DNA from: Gemmiger formicilis
Lineage (GTDB): Bacteria > Bacillota > Clostridia > Oscillospirales > Ruminococcaceae
Direction: 5' to 3'
DNA length: 44,237 nucleotides
Assembly: GCF_900167555.1 (NCBI RefSeq)
Contig: NZ_FUYF01000019.1
Location: 1-44,237, forward strand
Part shown: positions 7,779 to 16,156 of the stretch, one piece after another
Layout: every line of letters starts with the position of its first letter
Position numbering within the stretch: the first letter of the stretch is position 1
Notes under the pieces: generated by a model
Databases searched by the model: none
What the model was told of the DNA's origin: nothing
Seen by the model: the letters and a program-made list of their open reading frames with translations, nothing else
Position numbers and translations under genes: made by a program

Positions 7779-8355
7779 AAGAAAACAGCCGGAGATAAGG
7801 AGCAGACAACTCCAAGAGAAGCTGATCTTCCAAGGAGAAATGTCATAAGAAATCTCCAAAGAAAGCAAGACACCGGCGGTATTTCGTAAGGAAGGGGGCT
7901 CAAGTCCAATGGCAAACTTTAAAGATCCTATTCATCACCGGCGGGCCTGGGCCTGCTGAATGAAAAAGCGCCGCATCCGAAGCCGCAGGTCATAACCTGT
8001 ACAAAGAATATTGAACAAGATGTCAGGCAGCTTACTTTTAAACAGCAGACTCAGGGGCCGTCATCAAAGACCCCCATGCAGCATATAGATCAGGATGAAA
8101 GAAGGCTGGTTATCATGACTGGTTCCACGCCACCCAACAGAGGGTATCTGAAATCCACCTGATCCATAAGGAGAAACTCCAATGTACTAAGTGTCAGAGG
8201 TTGATCCTCAATCTCAAAGCCTGAAATTCTGCAAAGGGAATGATTCCCCATGAAAATAGGAACCAACTCCGAAAAATAACGAATAAAGGTTATGAGGCTA
8301 TGACTCCAATCATTTAGGTACTGCCGGGGCGAACGAAAAGTTCGCCCCGGTTTTG
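7779..8355 (+). ncRNA. large structured non-coding RNA candidate (~575 nt)
   Basis: No plausible protein is encoded on either strand between the sensor kinase and the MATE gene. The segment is bounded by an extended -10 promoter and a strong terminator (8324-8355). It is rich in short perfect stem-loops separated by A-rich linkers: GGAG/CTCC (7799-7813), GAAG-CTGAT-CTTC (~7819), GGAGA/TCTCC (~7834-7856), CAGGT-CATA-ACCTG (~7986-7999), GGAG-AAA-CTCC (~8170), GAGG-TTGAT-CCTC (~8197) and GGGAA-TGA-TTCCC (~8236). The nonamer CACCGGCGG is repeated at 7871 and 7936. This pattern resembles large ornate bacterial RNAs (size class of OLE, ROOL or GOLLD), but no conserved core of a named class is recognised. 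It is not tmRNA, RNase P RNA or a group II intron by visible motifs. Confidence 0.5.
8324..8355 (+). terminator. strong intrinsic terminator of the large RNA candidate
   Basis: Perfect 11-bp stem CCGGGGCGAAC / GTTCGCCCCGG (8324-8334 with 8340-8350), loop GAAAA, followed by TTTTGTTTG. It ends upstream of the MATE promoter, so the RNA and MATE are probably separate units. Confidence 0.88.
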
Positions 8356-8414
8356 TTTGTGTCACGGTCTCCGGCTCATGTAGGGCAAGCTCAAGCGCCT
8401 CAAGGCAAACGGAC

Positions 8415-8443
8415 TTGCATTTCCTACCGGATTTTGTTACTAT
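8415..8443 (+). promoter_or_regulatory. probable promoter of the MATE gene
   Basis: TTGCAT at 8415-8420, a 17-nt spacer, then TACTAT at 8438-8443, in an A+T-rich patch about 45 bases before the MATE start codon. Confidence 0.5.
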
Positions 8444-8488
8444 TATTATATTTTCGATTATTAACAGGATTAAAGGAGGTAAAACTGC

Positions 8489-9895
8489 ATGAGCGTAAGA
8501 ACAGTTTCATCACAGGCTGATGCTGCCAACCCGCTTGGATATGAAAAAGAAGGCAAGCTGCTTGTCGGCTTTGCCATTCCCTGCATTATCTCGATGCTGG
8601 TGACGTCGCTGTACAACATTGTTGACCAGATCTTTATCGGGCAGGGTGTGGGTCTGCTGGGCAATGCTGCCACCAACATTGCGTTTCCTCTCTCGATTGC
8701 CTGCACAGCCATTGCGCTGCTGCTCGGTATCGGCAGTGCGACGAATTTCAGTCTCCAGCTGGGTGCAGGCAATGAAAAGCGTTCTGCTGAATATGCAGGC
8801 AACGGCCTGTGTCTGATGGCGCTGTTCGGCACTGTGCTGATGGCGGTCACGCTGCTTTTTCTGACGCCGATGCTGAAATTCTTCGGCGCTACGCCGGATG
8901 TTTTGCCCTACGCAGAGGCCTACACTCGCATCACAGCGCTGGGGTTTCCGTTCCTTATTATGAATACCGGTATGAGCAAGTTGATCCTGGCAGACGGCAG
9001 CCCGCGCTATTCCATGATGTCGATGCTCATCGGCGCACTTATCAATACGGCCCTTGATCCGCTGTTCATCTTCGGGCTGGATATGGGTATGACCGGCGCT
9101 GCACTTGCCACGATTCTCGGGCAGATCGTCTCGTTCTGCATCAGCATACGGTATCTCTTCCATTTTAAATCTGTACCCTTCTCACGGGGCTGCTTTACGA
9201 TTGACGGTGACAGAACACGCAAGATTTTCAGCTACGGTGCATCTGCCTGCTTCAACCAGATCGCTATGGGTGTTGTCCAGATCGTTTTGAACAACACCCT
9301 TGCACACTACGGTGCACTGTCTATCTACGGCAGCGATATTCCTCTGGCCTGCGCGGGCATCATCTCAAAGGTCAACATGATCTTTATGTCCTTTGTTATC
9401 GGCATTTCGCAGGGCGTACAGCCGATCATCGGTTTCAATTACGGTGCTGCGCTCTACCGCCGCGTCAAAAAGAGCTACCTGCTGGCGCTGGCTGTGGCTA
9501 CCGGGCTTTCTCTGGCAGCGTTTGCCTGCTTCCAGCTTTTCCCGCGGCAGATCATCAGTATTTTCGGCACCGGCAGCGAGATGTACTACCAGTTTTCGGA
9601 GCGGTACTTCCGCATTTATATGTTCCTGACGCTGATCAACGGCATCCAGCCGGTCACCTCCAACTTCTTCAACTCGATTGGCAAGGCGCGCCTCGGCGTA
9701 TTCATGTCCCTGACACGCCAGATTTTGTTCCTGCTGCCGCTCATCGTCATCTTCCCGCTCTTTATGGGCATTGACGGCGTCATGTACGCAGGTCCCATTG
9801 CGGACGGCGCTGCCGCCATCGTCTGCGGCTTTTTCACCGTGCGTGAGCTGCGGGAGCTGACCCGCCTGCAGCAAAAAAACGAAAAAACGAACTGA
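8489..9895 (+). CDS. MATE family multidrug/cation exporter
   Basis: A 468-residue protein of the multidrug and toxic compound extrusion family, an inner-membrane Na+- or H+-coupled antiporter with about 12 membrane segments in two related halves. It starts after AAAGGAGGT (8472-8480). The N-terminal part shows the family pattern (FAIPCIISMLVTSLYNIVDQ, then FIGQGVGLLGNAA), and each half has the small-residue-rich helices seen in MepA/DinF-like members. The second half carries GISQGVQPIIGFNYGA, a hallmark of this branch. It stands alone between its own promoter and a strong terminator. Substrate is not predictable; dyes, fluoroquinolones and bile compounds are known for relatives. The length is normal. 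Confidence 0.92.
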   Translation: MSVRTVSSQADAANPLGYEKEGKLLVGFAIPCIISMLVTSLYNIVDQIFIGQGVGLLGNAATNIAFPLSIACTAIALLLGIGSATNFSLQLGAGNEKRSAEYAGNGLCLMALFGTVLMAVTLLFLTPMLKFFGATPDVLPYAEAYTRITALGFPFLIMNTGMSKLILADGSPRYSMMSMLIGALINTALDPLFIFGLDMGMTGAALATILGQIVSFCISIRYLFHFKSVPFSRGCFTIDGDRTRKIFSYGASACFNQIAMGVVQIVLNNTLAHYGALSIYGSDIPLACAGIISKVNMIFMSFVIGISQGVQPIIGFNYGAALYRRVKKSYLLALAVATGLSLAAFACFQLFPRQIISIFGTGSEMYYQFSERYFRIYMFLTLINGIQPVTSNFFNSIGKARLGVFMSLTRQILFLLPLIVIFPLFMGIDGVMYAGPIADGAAAIVCGFFTVRELRELTRLQQKNEKTN

Positions 9896-9908
9896 GGCAC
9901 CTGCAAAG

Positions 9909-9939
9909 CGCCCCCGCATCACTGTGCGGGGGCGTTTTT
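9909..9939 (+). terminator. intrinsic terminator after the MATE gene
   Basis: Perfect 10-bp stem CGCCCCCGCA / TGCGGGGGCG with a 6-nt loop, followed by TTTTT at 9935-9939. Confidence 0.92.
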
Positions 9940-10011
9940 CTGTCCCGTTACGCCTTTAGCGTATGGGCGATATGGCGAAAAAATCTGTGCCCGATTAGCA
10001 AAAAGGTAGAA

Positions 10012-10086
10012 AGTGCAGGAAACCGCTTGAATCGCACCGGTTTCCGCACTACAATGGAAACTGAAAAGCTAAATCGGGTTTCCGCA
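10012..10086 (+). promoter_or_regulatory. promoter and operator of the TetR-galactosidase operon
   Basis: Promoter TTGAAT (10027-10032), 17-nt spacer, TACAAT (10050-10055). An inverted repeat AGTGCAGGAAACCG (10012-10025) / CGGTTTCCGCACT (10038-10050) straddles the -35 box and fills the spacer. The decamer GGTTTCCGCA recurs at 10077-10086 just before the ribosome binding site. A repressor bound here would occlude RNA polymerase, and the adjacent TetR protein is the obvious candidate. Confidence 0.7.
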
Positions 10087-10097
10087 GGAGGCAAGCG

Positions 10098-10667
10098 ATG
10101 GACGAACACAACGAGCTGCGCACAAGACTGCGCGCAGTCGGAATGGAGCTGTTCCGCAGGGATGGGCTGCGCTTTACGATGCAGCAGGCCGCTGCGATGA
10201 TGCACATCAGCAAAAAGACGATCTACGCAGTCTACCCCTCCAAGGAGGCGCTGCTGCTGGATATGGTGGACGATGCGTTCACAAGGATCCACGCCCGCAA
10301 GCAGCGCATCCTTGACGGCCCCGGCACCCTGGCTGAAAAGCTGCGGGCGGTCATTATCGCCCTGCCGGAGGAGTACACCGCGCTGGATCTGCAGCAGATG
10401 GATCTTTTGGATGAAAAATATCCCAGAGTCGCAGCGCGCGTGCGGGAGCATCTGGAAACCGGCTGGGAGCCAACCTTGGCGCTGCTGGAGCAGGCGATGG
10501 GGGAGGGCGTTATCCGTTGGGTATCCCTGCCGGTCCTGCAGCGGATGATCTCCGCTTCCATTGAGGATTTTCTTGCAGACCGCACGCTCGATGCGCAAGG
10601 CATATCCTACACGGATGCCCTGGATGAGATGATTTCCATTTTACTGGAGGGGTTGTTGGTACGATGA
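10098..10667 (+). CDS. TetR-family transcriptional repressor
   Basis: A 189-residue TetR-type regulator. The N-terminal helix-turn-helix covers residues ~8-55 (AAAMMHISKKTIYAVYPSKE is the recognition region, with the usual K-T-x-Y and F/Y-x-x-K-E-x-L landmarks). The rest is the variable ligand-binding helical domain. It starts after AGGAGG and its stop overlaps the GH2 start as ATGA, so it is the first gene of the galactoside operon. Such a layout usually means the protein represses its own operon, relieved by a sugar or derived ligand; that is inference. Sugar operons more often use LacI or AraC regulators, which makes a TetR protein here somewhat unusual. Confidence 0.9.
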   Translation: MDEHNELRTRLRAVGMELFRRDGLRFTMQQAAAMMHISKKTIYAVYPSKEALLLDMVDDAFTRIHARKQRILDGPGTLAEKLRAVIIALPEEYTALDLQQMDLLDEKYPRVAARVREHLETGWEPTLALLEQAMGEGVIRWVSLPVLQRMISASIEDFLADRTLDAQGISYTDALDEMISILLEGLLVR

Positions 10668-13036
10668 GATATAGTCTTTGCAATCACTGGGAATTTACAG
10701 AGCAATGGAGCGATGCCTTCTGTCGGGGTGAACCTGTTGGCTGTCGTCCGGTGCGTCTGCCCCATACCTGCCGGGAGCTGCCGCTCCACTACGCAGACCC
10801 CTCTGACTATGAGATGGTCTGCGGTTACCGTCGCACACTGACCGTTCCCGATGCGCCCCGGGTATTCCTGCGCTTTGACGGGGCCGCCCATCAGGCGGAG
10901 ATCTACTTGAACGGCCAGCTGGCCGGGCAGCATCAGGGCGGCTACACCGGCTTCACCATCGAAATTACCGACCTTGTGCACCGCGGCACAGAAAATCTGC
11001 TGGCTGTGCGGCTGGATACGCGCGAGGATCCCAGCCTGCCGCCTTTCGGCTTTGTCATCGACTACCTGACCTACGGCGGTCTATACCGGGAGGTCTGGCT
11101 TGAAACCTCGCCGCAGAGCCGTGTGAGCGATCTTTTCGTGTACACACCGACGCTGACCGAGGCTGCCGTACAGCTGACCGTAGAAGCACCGGAAAAGGCC
11201 GCTGCGCTGCGTGTCCGGCTCTGCAGCAGTGCGGGCGAGATGCTGGTGAGCTGCCAGCTGCCCCCGGCAGAATCGGCGGAATGCCGCCTTACGCTGCCTG
11301 ATGCCGCACCGTGGGACACCGAGCATCCGAATCTCTACCGCTGCATAGCAGAGCTGCTCGATACCGATGGGCAGGTACTGCACAGCCGGGAAACCTCCTT
11401 CGGTTTCCGGACGGCTGTGTTCCGGGCGGACGGCTTTTATCTGAACGGGAAAAAGACCTTTCTGCGCGGGCTGAACCGCCACCAAAGCTACCCCTACATT
11501 GGCTACGCCGCGCCGGAAAGCCTGCAGCGGCAGGACGCCCGCATCCTGAAAAACGAGCTGCACTGCAATGCGGTGCGAACGAGCCATTACCCGCAAAGCC
11601 AGTATTTCCTTGATGAATGTGACCGGCTGGGCCTGCTTGTATTTACCGAGCTGCCCGGCTGGCAGCACATCGGCGATGGGGCATGGAAGGACCGCGCCTG
11701 CGCCATGCTGCGGGAGATGCTGCTGCAAAACCGCAATCACCCCAGCATCATACTGTGGGGTGTGCGCATCAACGAGAGCGTGGACGATGACGAATTCTAT
11801 ACGCGCACCAACCAAATCGCCCACGCACTGGACCCGAGCCGGGCGACCTCTGGCGTGCGGTATCTGGAAAAGAGCCATCTCCTAGAAGATGTTTACGCCT
11901 ACAACGATTTCTCCCACAACGGCTCAAACGCCGGGGCCAAGCGGAAAAAGGATGTAACGCCTGATTTGAGCAAGGCTCTGCTGATCTCAGAATGCAACGG
12001 CCACATGTACCCTACCAAGTCCTGTGACGATGCCCCGCACCGGCAGGAGCATGCCCTGCGCCATGCGCGGGTGTTGGACGCCGCCTACGCAGATGGAGAG
12101 CATGCGGGCTGCTTTGGCTGGTGTATGTTTGATTATGCCACCCACAAGGATTTCGGCTCCGGGGACCGCATCTGCTATCACGGCGTGCTGGACAGCTTCC
12201 GCAATCCCAAGCTGGCGGCGTCCGTCTACGCATCGCAGGGCGGGGAGGAGCCGGTGCTGACGGTCAGCTCCACGATGGACATCGGTGACTATCCTGCCGG
12301 GCAAATCGGCACGGTCTATGTGTTTACCAACGCCGAGCGGGTGGATCTTTACAAAAACGATGTGTTTGTGACGACCCTGCACAAAAGCGGCTGGACGGCG
12401 CTGCCGCACCCGCCGCTGGCCGTAGATGACACAATCGGTGTCCTGCTTGAAACGCAGGAGCATTTTGACAAAGCCAAGGCCGATACGCTGCGCGACTGTC
12501 TGCTTGCAGCCGGGCGCTACGGCTTGGCCGGGCTGCCGCTGCGCTACAAGCTGAAGCTGGCGTGGTGCATGGTGCGCTATAAGATGAGCTTTGCGGACGG
12601 TGTGGCGCTGTACGGCAAGTATGTCGGCAACTGGGGCGGTGCGGCTACGCGTTGGCGGTTCGATGCCAAAAACGGGGATACCGTGGTAAAGAGCGTCACG
12701 CTCTGCCCCAGCCACCGGCTGCATCTTGAGGTAACACCCTCCGCCACCGTCCTGCAGGAGGGTGACACCTACGATATGGCCGGAGTTCGGGTGTGGATCC
12801 TTGATGAAAACGGCAGCCCTGCCGTCTATGCACAGCTGCCGCTGACCTTTGCCGTGACCGGTGCCGCTGCGCTGGTCGGCCCTGCGGCGGCAACCGCCGA
12901 GGGTGGCATGGGCGGGACTTATCTGCGCACAGCCGGGCAGACAGGTACAGCCGCGCTGACCGTCTCGGCCCCACAGTGTGCGCCTGTCACCGTAGAATTT
13001 ACCGTCACAAAGAAGGAGTGTGCAGTATGGAACTGA
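10664..13036 (+). CDS. glycoside hydrolase family 2 (beta-galactosidase-like)
   Basis: A 790-residue GH2 enzyme without signal peptide, so cytoplasmic. Domains in order: galactose-binding jelly roll (~1-160), Ig-like sandwich (~165-250), TIM barrel (~255-530), then two further C-terminal beta domains (~540-790). The acid/base is E371 in GVRINESVDD and the nucleophile E443 in LISECNGH. The motif RGLNRHQSYP is at the barrel entrance. Family 2 includes beta-galactosidases, beta-glucuronidases and beta-mannosidases; the pairing with a GH36 alpha-galactosidase and a GPH sugar transporter favours a galactoside, but this is inference. The start overlaps tetR by four bases (ATGA). Its 3' end overlaps the transporter start by ten bases, indicating tight coupling. 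Confidence 0.88.
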   Translation: MRYSLCNHWEFTEQWSDAFCRGEPVGCRPVRLPHTCRELPLHYADPSDYEMVCGYRRTLTVPDAPRVFLRFDGAAHQAEIYLNGQLAGQHQGGYTGFTIEITDLVHRGTENLLAVRLDTREDPSLPPFGFVIDYLTYGGLYREVWLETSPQSRVSDLFVYTPTLTEAAVQLTVEAPEKAAALRVRLCSSAGEMLVSCQLPPAESAECRLTLPDAAPWDTEHPNLYRCIAELLDTDGQVLHSRETSFGFRTAVFRADGFYLNGKKTFLRGLNRHQSYPYIGYAAPESLQRQDARILKNELHCNAVRTSHYPQSQYFLDECDRLGLLVFTELPGWQHIGDGAWKDRACAMLREMLLQNRNHPSIILWGVRINESVDDDEFYTRTNQIAHALDPSRATSGVRYLEKSHLLEDVYAYNDFSHNGSNAGAKRKKDVTPDLSKALLISECNGHMYPTKSCDDAPHRQEHALRHARVLDAAYADGEHAGCFGWCMFDYATHKDFGSGDRICYHGVLDSFRNPKLAASVYASQGGEEPVLTVSSTMDIGDYPAGQIGTVYVFTNAERVDLYKNDVFVTTLHKSGWTALPHPPLAVDDTIGVLLETQEHFDKAKADTLRDCLLAAGRYGLAGLPLRYKLKLAWCMVRYKMSFADGVALYGKYVGNWGGAATRWRFDAKNGDTVVKSVTLCPSHRLHLEVTPSATVLQEGDTYDMAGVRVWILDENGSPAVYAQLPLTFAVTGAAALVGPAAATAEGGMGGTYLRTAGQTGTAALTVSAPQCAPVTVEFTVTKKECAVWN

Positions 13037-14412
13037 CAACAAAGCAAAAAGCCGCCTTCGGCATCGGCGCAGTGGGCAAGGATATGGTCTACGCGCTGTC
13101 TGCCTCCTATGTCATGTACTATTATCAGGATGTGCTGGGCCTGCCTGCCACCTTTGTCGGCCTGATCCTGATGATCGCGCGTGTGTTTGACGCCTTCAAC
13201 GATCCCTTTATGGGGGTGCTGGTGGCCAAGACCCGCACCCGCTGGGGACGGTTCCGTCCGTGAATCCTCAGCGGCACCGTCCTGAATGCGGTGGTTCTCT
13301 ACGCGCTGTTTGCCGCGCCGGTGCTGGAGGGTGCCGACATGATGGTCTACTTCAGCGTCATCTACATCCTGTGGGGCGTCACCTACACGATGATGGACAT
13401 TCCTTACTGGTCGATGATCCCCGCCGTGACCCGCACCCCTGCTGACCGAGAAAACCTGTCAGTCGTGGGCCGCACCTGTGCGGGCGTCGGCTCGGCGCTC
13501 ATTGCGATGTTTACCATGCTGCTGGTTGGTGCTTTGGGCGGCGACAGCGAGCGCACCGGCTTCCGCTGGGTAGCACTGCTCGTGGCTGTCATCTTTGTGG
13601 TTACCGAGGCGATCTGCTGCGCCAGCGTCAAGGAGACCGGCAGCGCCGAGATAAAGACCGCCACCGTCGGCGAGATGTTCAAGGCGCTGTTCTCCAACGA
13701 TCAGGCGCTTGTGGTCGTAGGCAGCATCGTTTTGATCAACTCGGCGCTGTATCTGACCTCCAACTTTATCATCTATTTCTTCAAGTACGATTTCGGCGGC
13801 ACAGGCTGGAAGGCCAGCTACACGCTGTTCTCAACCATCGGCGGTGCGGCACAGATCCTCGGCATGATGGTCCTCTATCCGGTGCTGCGCAAAAAGCTCA
13901 GCAACACTGCCGTATTTACGGTAAGTCTGGGGCTGGCGCTGGGCGGCTATGCTGTGCTGCTCTTGCTCTGCCTGACGGGCTTTTCCGGCAGTCTGGCACT
14001 GCTCTGTGTGCCGGGCGTGGTGGTGTTTGCCTGCAACGGCATGCTCAGCGTACTGACGACCCTTTTCCTCTCCAACAGTGTGGACTACGGCCAGCTCAAG
14101 ACCGGGCGCCGTGAGGAAAGCGTTATCTTCTCGATGCAGACCTTTGTTGTAAAAGCTGCGTCCGGTGTGGCGGTTTTTCTGACCGGCATCGGCCTGGATC
14201 TGATCGGGCTGGCCGGTAATGCCGAGGAGACAGGCCCCATCGCTGCCCAGAGCGCCGGTACACTGTTCGGGCTGCGGCTCATGATGACCGTTCTGCCCAT
14301 GGCCGTCCTTGCGGCGGCGCTTGTACTGTTCCGCCGCAGGTTCACCCTGACGGATGACCGCGCAGCCGAAATCAGCGCTGCGCTTCACAGGGAGGAAACT
14401 CAAAATGGCTGA
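13027..14412 (+). pseudogene. GPH-type sugar:cation symporter (MelB-like) with an in-frame TGA
   Basis: The reading frame from ATG 13027 (AAGGAG eight bases upstream) to 14412 spans 461 codons and would encode a normal 12-helix glycoside-pentoside-hexuronide symporter, with the family motif DAFNDPFMG near residue 58 and RWGRFRP at ~72-78. Codon 79 (13261-13263) is TGA. In this family the residue after RP is normally Trp, so TGG has become TGA. The frame is intact on both sides. TGA is used as a normal stop elsewhere in the window, so this is most simply a nonsense mutation or a base error. An internal GTG restart at 13291 has no ribosome binding site and would lack the first two helices. The gene overlaps GH2 and the GH36 gene, so the operon depends on it for uptake. 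Confidence 0.85.
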
Positions 14413-15994
14413 GATGCAGTGGTATGCCGCAACAGACAGCGGCCGGTTTGACGGTACGGTGGCCATCACCCCGCGCAGCGGTGCCGTCTGCCTGAGGGCA
14501 GAGCTGCCCGCCGGAGTGCTGCAAAATGCGGTTGCTGTGCTTCCGTGGACGATGGCGCACGAAGAAAAGCTTTTCATGAACGGCTACCAAACCTGGACCG
14601 CCTGCCCGGAGCTGGGCAAATGGGACCGGCAGCACGGTGTTGAGCGTGTCCCGAAATTTCTTTTGGAGAAATACAGCTTTGACCGTTACGGCGATTATCA
14701 TTTTGTTCCCTACAGCGGCAAAAGGGGACAGAGCCACGGCTTCTCCTACTGCTATTTCCGGCGCGGAAAGACCTACCGCCTTTTGGCCAGCCTGGACGAG
14801 GCACCGGGCTATACGATTTTTTCCTATGACAGCCGCGCTGCACAGCTGCGCATTGAACGCGACTGCGCCGGGGTACAGCATACCGGCGGCAGCTTTCCTG
14901 CGTTCTCCCTCTTTTTTGCCGAGGGCACCGAGGACGAGGTATTTGACGCATGGTTTGCGGCGCTGGGCTGCCGCCCCCGCACCACGCGCAGGCTGGCCGG
15001 GTATTCCAGCTGGTATAACCGCTACCAGAACATTGACGAGGCCTCGATCCAGGAAGACCTCAACGGCTGCAAAACGCTTTTCCGCGCAGGGGATCTCTTT
15101 CAGATCGACGATGGATGGGAGCGCAAGGTAGGAGACTGGCTGGAGCCTGACCCTGCCAAATTCCCCAACGGGCTGCGTCCGCTGGCAGATGCAGCCCATG
15201 AAAGCGGCTTTCTGGCAGGACTGTGGCTGGCACCGTTCGTCTGCGAAAAGGAATCCCTGCTCTGCAAAGATCACCCGGACTGGCTGCTGCAGGTGGACGG
15301 TCAGCCCTGGTGCTGCGGCTGCAACTGGAGCAGCTTTTATGCGCTGGACATCGACCACCCGGAGGTACAGGCCTACCTCAAGCAGGTCTTTGACCGTGTC
15401 CTGCAGGATTGGGGCTTTGACCTTGTCAAGCTGGACTTTCTCTACGGCGCAGCACCGTTCGGCAACGCCCGGGAATCCCGCGCAGGACGGATGCAGCGCG
15501 CCATGGCACTGCTGCGCTCATGGTGCGGCGACAAGCTGATCCTCGGCTGCGGTGTGCCGGTCATGCCTGCCTTTGGCATCGTTGACTACTGCCGCATTGG
15601 GTGTGATGTAGGGCTGGACTGGGACGATGTGTGGTATATGCGGCTTTTCCACCGCGAGCGGGTCTCCACAAGGCAGTCCATCGGCAACACGATTTTCCGC
15701 CGCCAGCTCAATGGGCGTGCTTACGGCAGCGACCCCGATGTATTCTTCCTGCGCGAGGAAAACTGCAAGCTGACCCTACAGCAAAAGCAGACCCTGGCCC
15801 GGGTCAATGCGCTGTTCAGCGGCATCCTGCTCACCTCCGATATGCCAAGTCGCTATACGGATGAGATGCGCCGCCAATACAACGCCCTGCGGGAATTGAC
15901 CGACCACGCCGAAAATTGCACCGTGGATGCAGACGACGGTCTGACCGTACACTACACCTTGCACGGACAGCAGCAAGCGATCAAGGTTTTTTGA
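14405..15994 (+). CDS. alpha-galactosidase, glycoside hydrolase family 36
   Basis: A 529-residue GH36-type enzyme hydrolysing terminal alpha-galactosides such as melibiose or raffinose-type oligosaccharides. A beta-sandwich domain (~1-200) precedes a TIM barrel (~205-480). The nucleophile is D344 in VKLDFLYGA and the acid/base D401 in CRIGCDVGLDWDD; the DDGW signature lies near residue 238. There is no signal peptide. It is shorter than the ~720-residue tetrameric GH36 enzymes, resembling the compact monomeric branch. The start at 14405 is set by GGAGGA at 14391-14396 and overlaps the transporter stop by eight bases. It is the last gene of the TetR operon; no terminator follows before the next promoter. 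Confidence 0.9.
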   Translation: MAEMQWYAATDSGRFDGTVAITPRSGAVCLRAELPAGVLQNAVAVLPWTMAHEEKLFMNGYQTWTACPELGKWDRQHGVERVPKFLLEKYSFDRYGDYHFVPYSGKRGQSHGFSYCYFRRGKTYRLLASLDEAPGYTIFSYDSRAAQLRIERDCAGVQHTGGSFPAFSLFFAEGTEDEVFDAWFAALGCRPRTTRRLAGYSSWYNRYQNIDEASIQEDLNGCKTLFRAGDLFQIDDGWERKVGDWLEPDPAKFPNGLRPLADAAHESGFLAGLWLAPFVCEKESLLCKDHPDWLLQVDGQPWCCGCNWSSFYALDIDHPEVQAYLKQVFDRVLQDWGFDLVKLDFLYGAAPFGNARESRAGRMQRAMALLRSWCGDKLILGCGVPVMPAFGIVDYCRIGCDVGLDWDDVWYMRLFHRERVSTRQSIGNTIFRRQLNGRAYGSDPDVFFLREENCKLTLQQKQTLARVNALFSGILLTSDMPSRYTDEMRRQYNALRELTDHAENCTVDADDGLTVHYTLHGQQQAIKVF

Positions 15995-16048
15995 CCGTTC
16001 AGCCTTCTTCAAAAACACACAAAATTTTTGCTGCGGCGGCTGATGGAA

Positions 16049-16078
16049 TTGCAATCACAGGGCAGGGGATGGTATAAT
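16049..16078 (+). promoter_or_regulatory. promoter of the NCS2 permease gene
   Basis: TTGCAA at 16049-16054, an 18-nt spacer and TATAAT at 16073-16078 preceded by ATGG. The ~75-nt leader holds a small GGGC/GCCC hairpin but no purine-riboswitch core. Confidence 0.65.
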
Positions 16079-16156
16079 GTATAAATAGGGCGGTATGCCC
16101 TTCCGCTTTGGCGGTATATGTTATATTGTAATAGGTTTTATCTGAGGAGTTGTGGA

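Noticed and set aside
7543-7848. A 101-codon plus-strand frame after the sensor kinase
   Set aside because: It runs through the sRNA hairpins and the promoter of the large RNA, with no ribosome binding site.
7779-8355. tmRNA, RNase P RNA or group II intron
   Set aside because: No tRNA-like CCA end or tag frame, no RNase P core, no domain V or reverse transcriptase.
8090-8365. A 91-codon minus-strand frame in the gap before the MATE gene
   Set aside because: It begins inside the terminator hairpin, has no ribosome binding site and no family resemblance; the region fits a structured RNA better.
13261-13263. UGA recoded as tryptophan
   Set aside because: Several intact genes in the window end in TGA, including both two-component genes and nadC, so TGA is a normal stop here.
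16079-16156. Purine riboswitch in front of the nucleobase permease
   Set aside because: The leader is only ~75 nt, with no purine aptamer core and no terminator.
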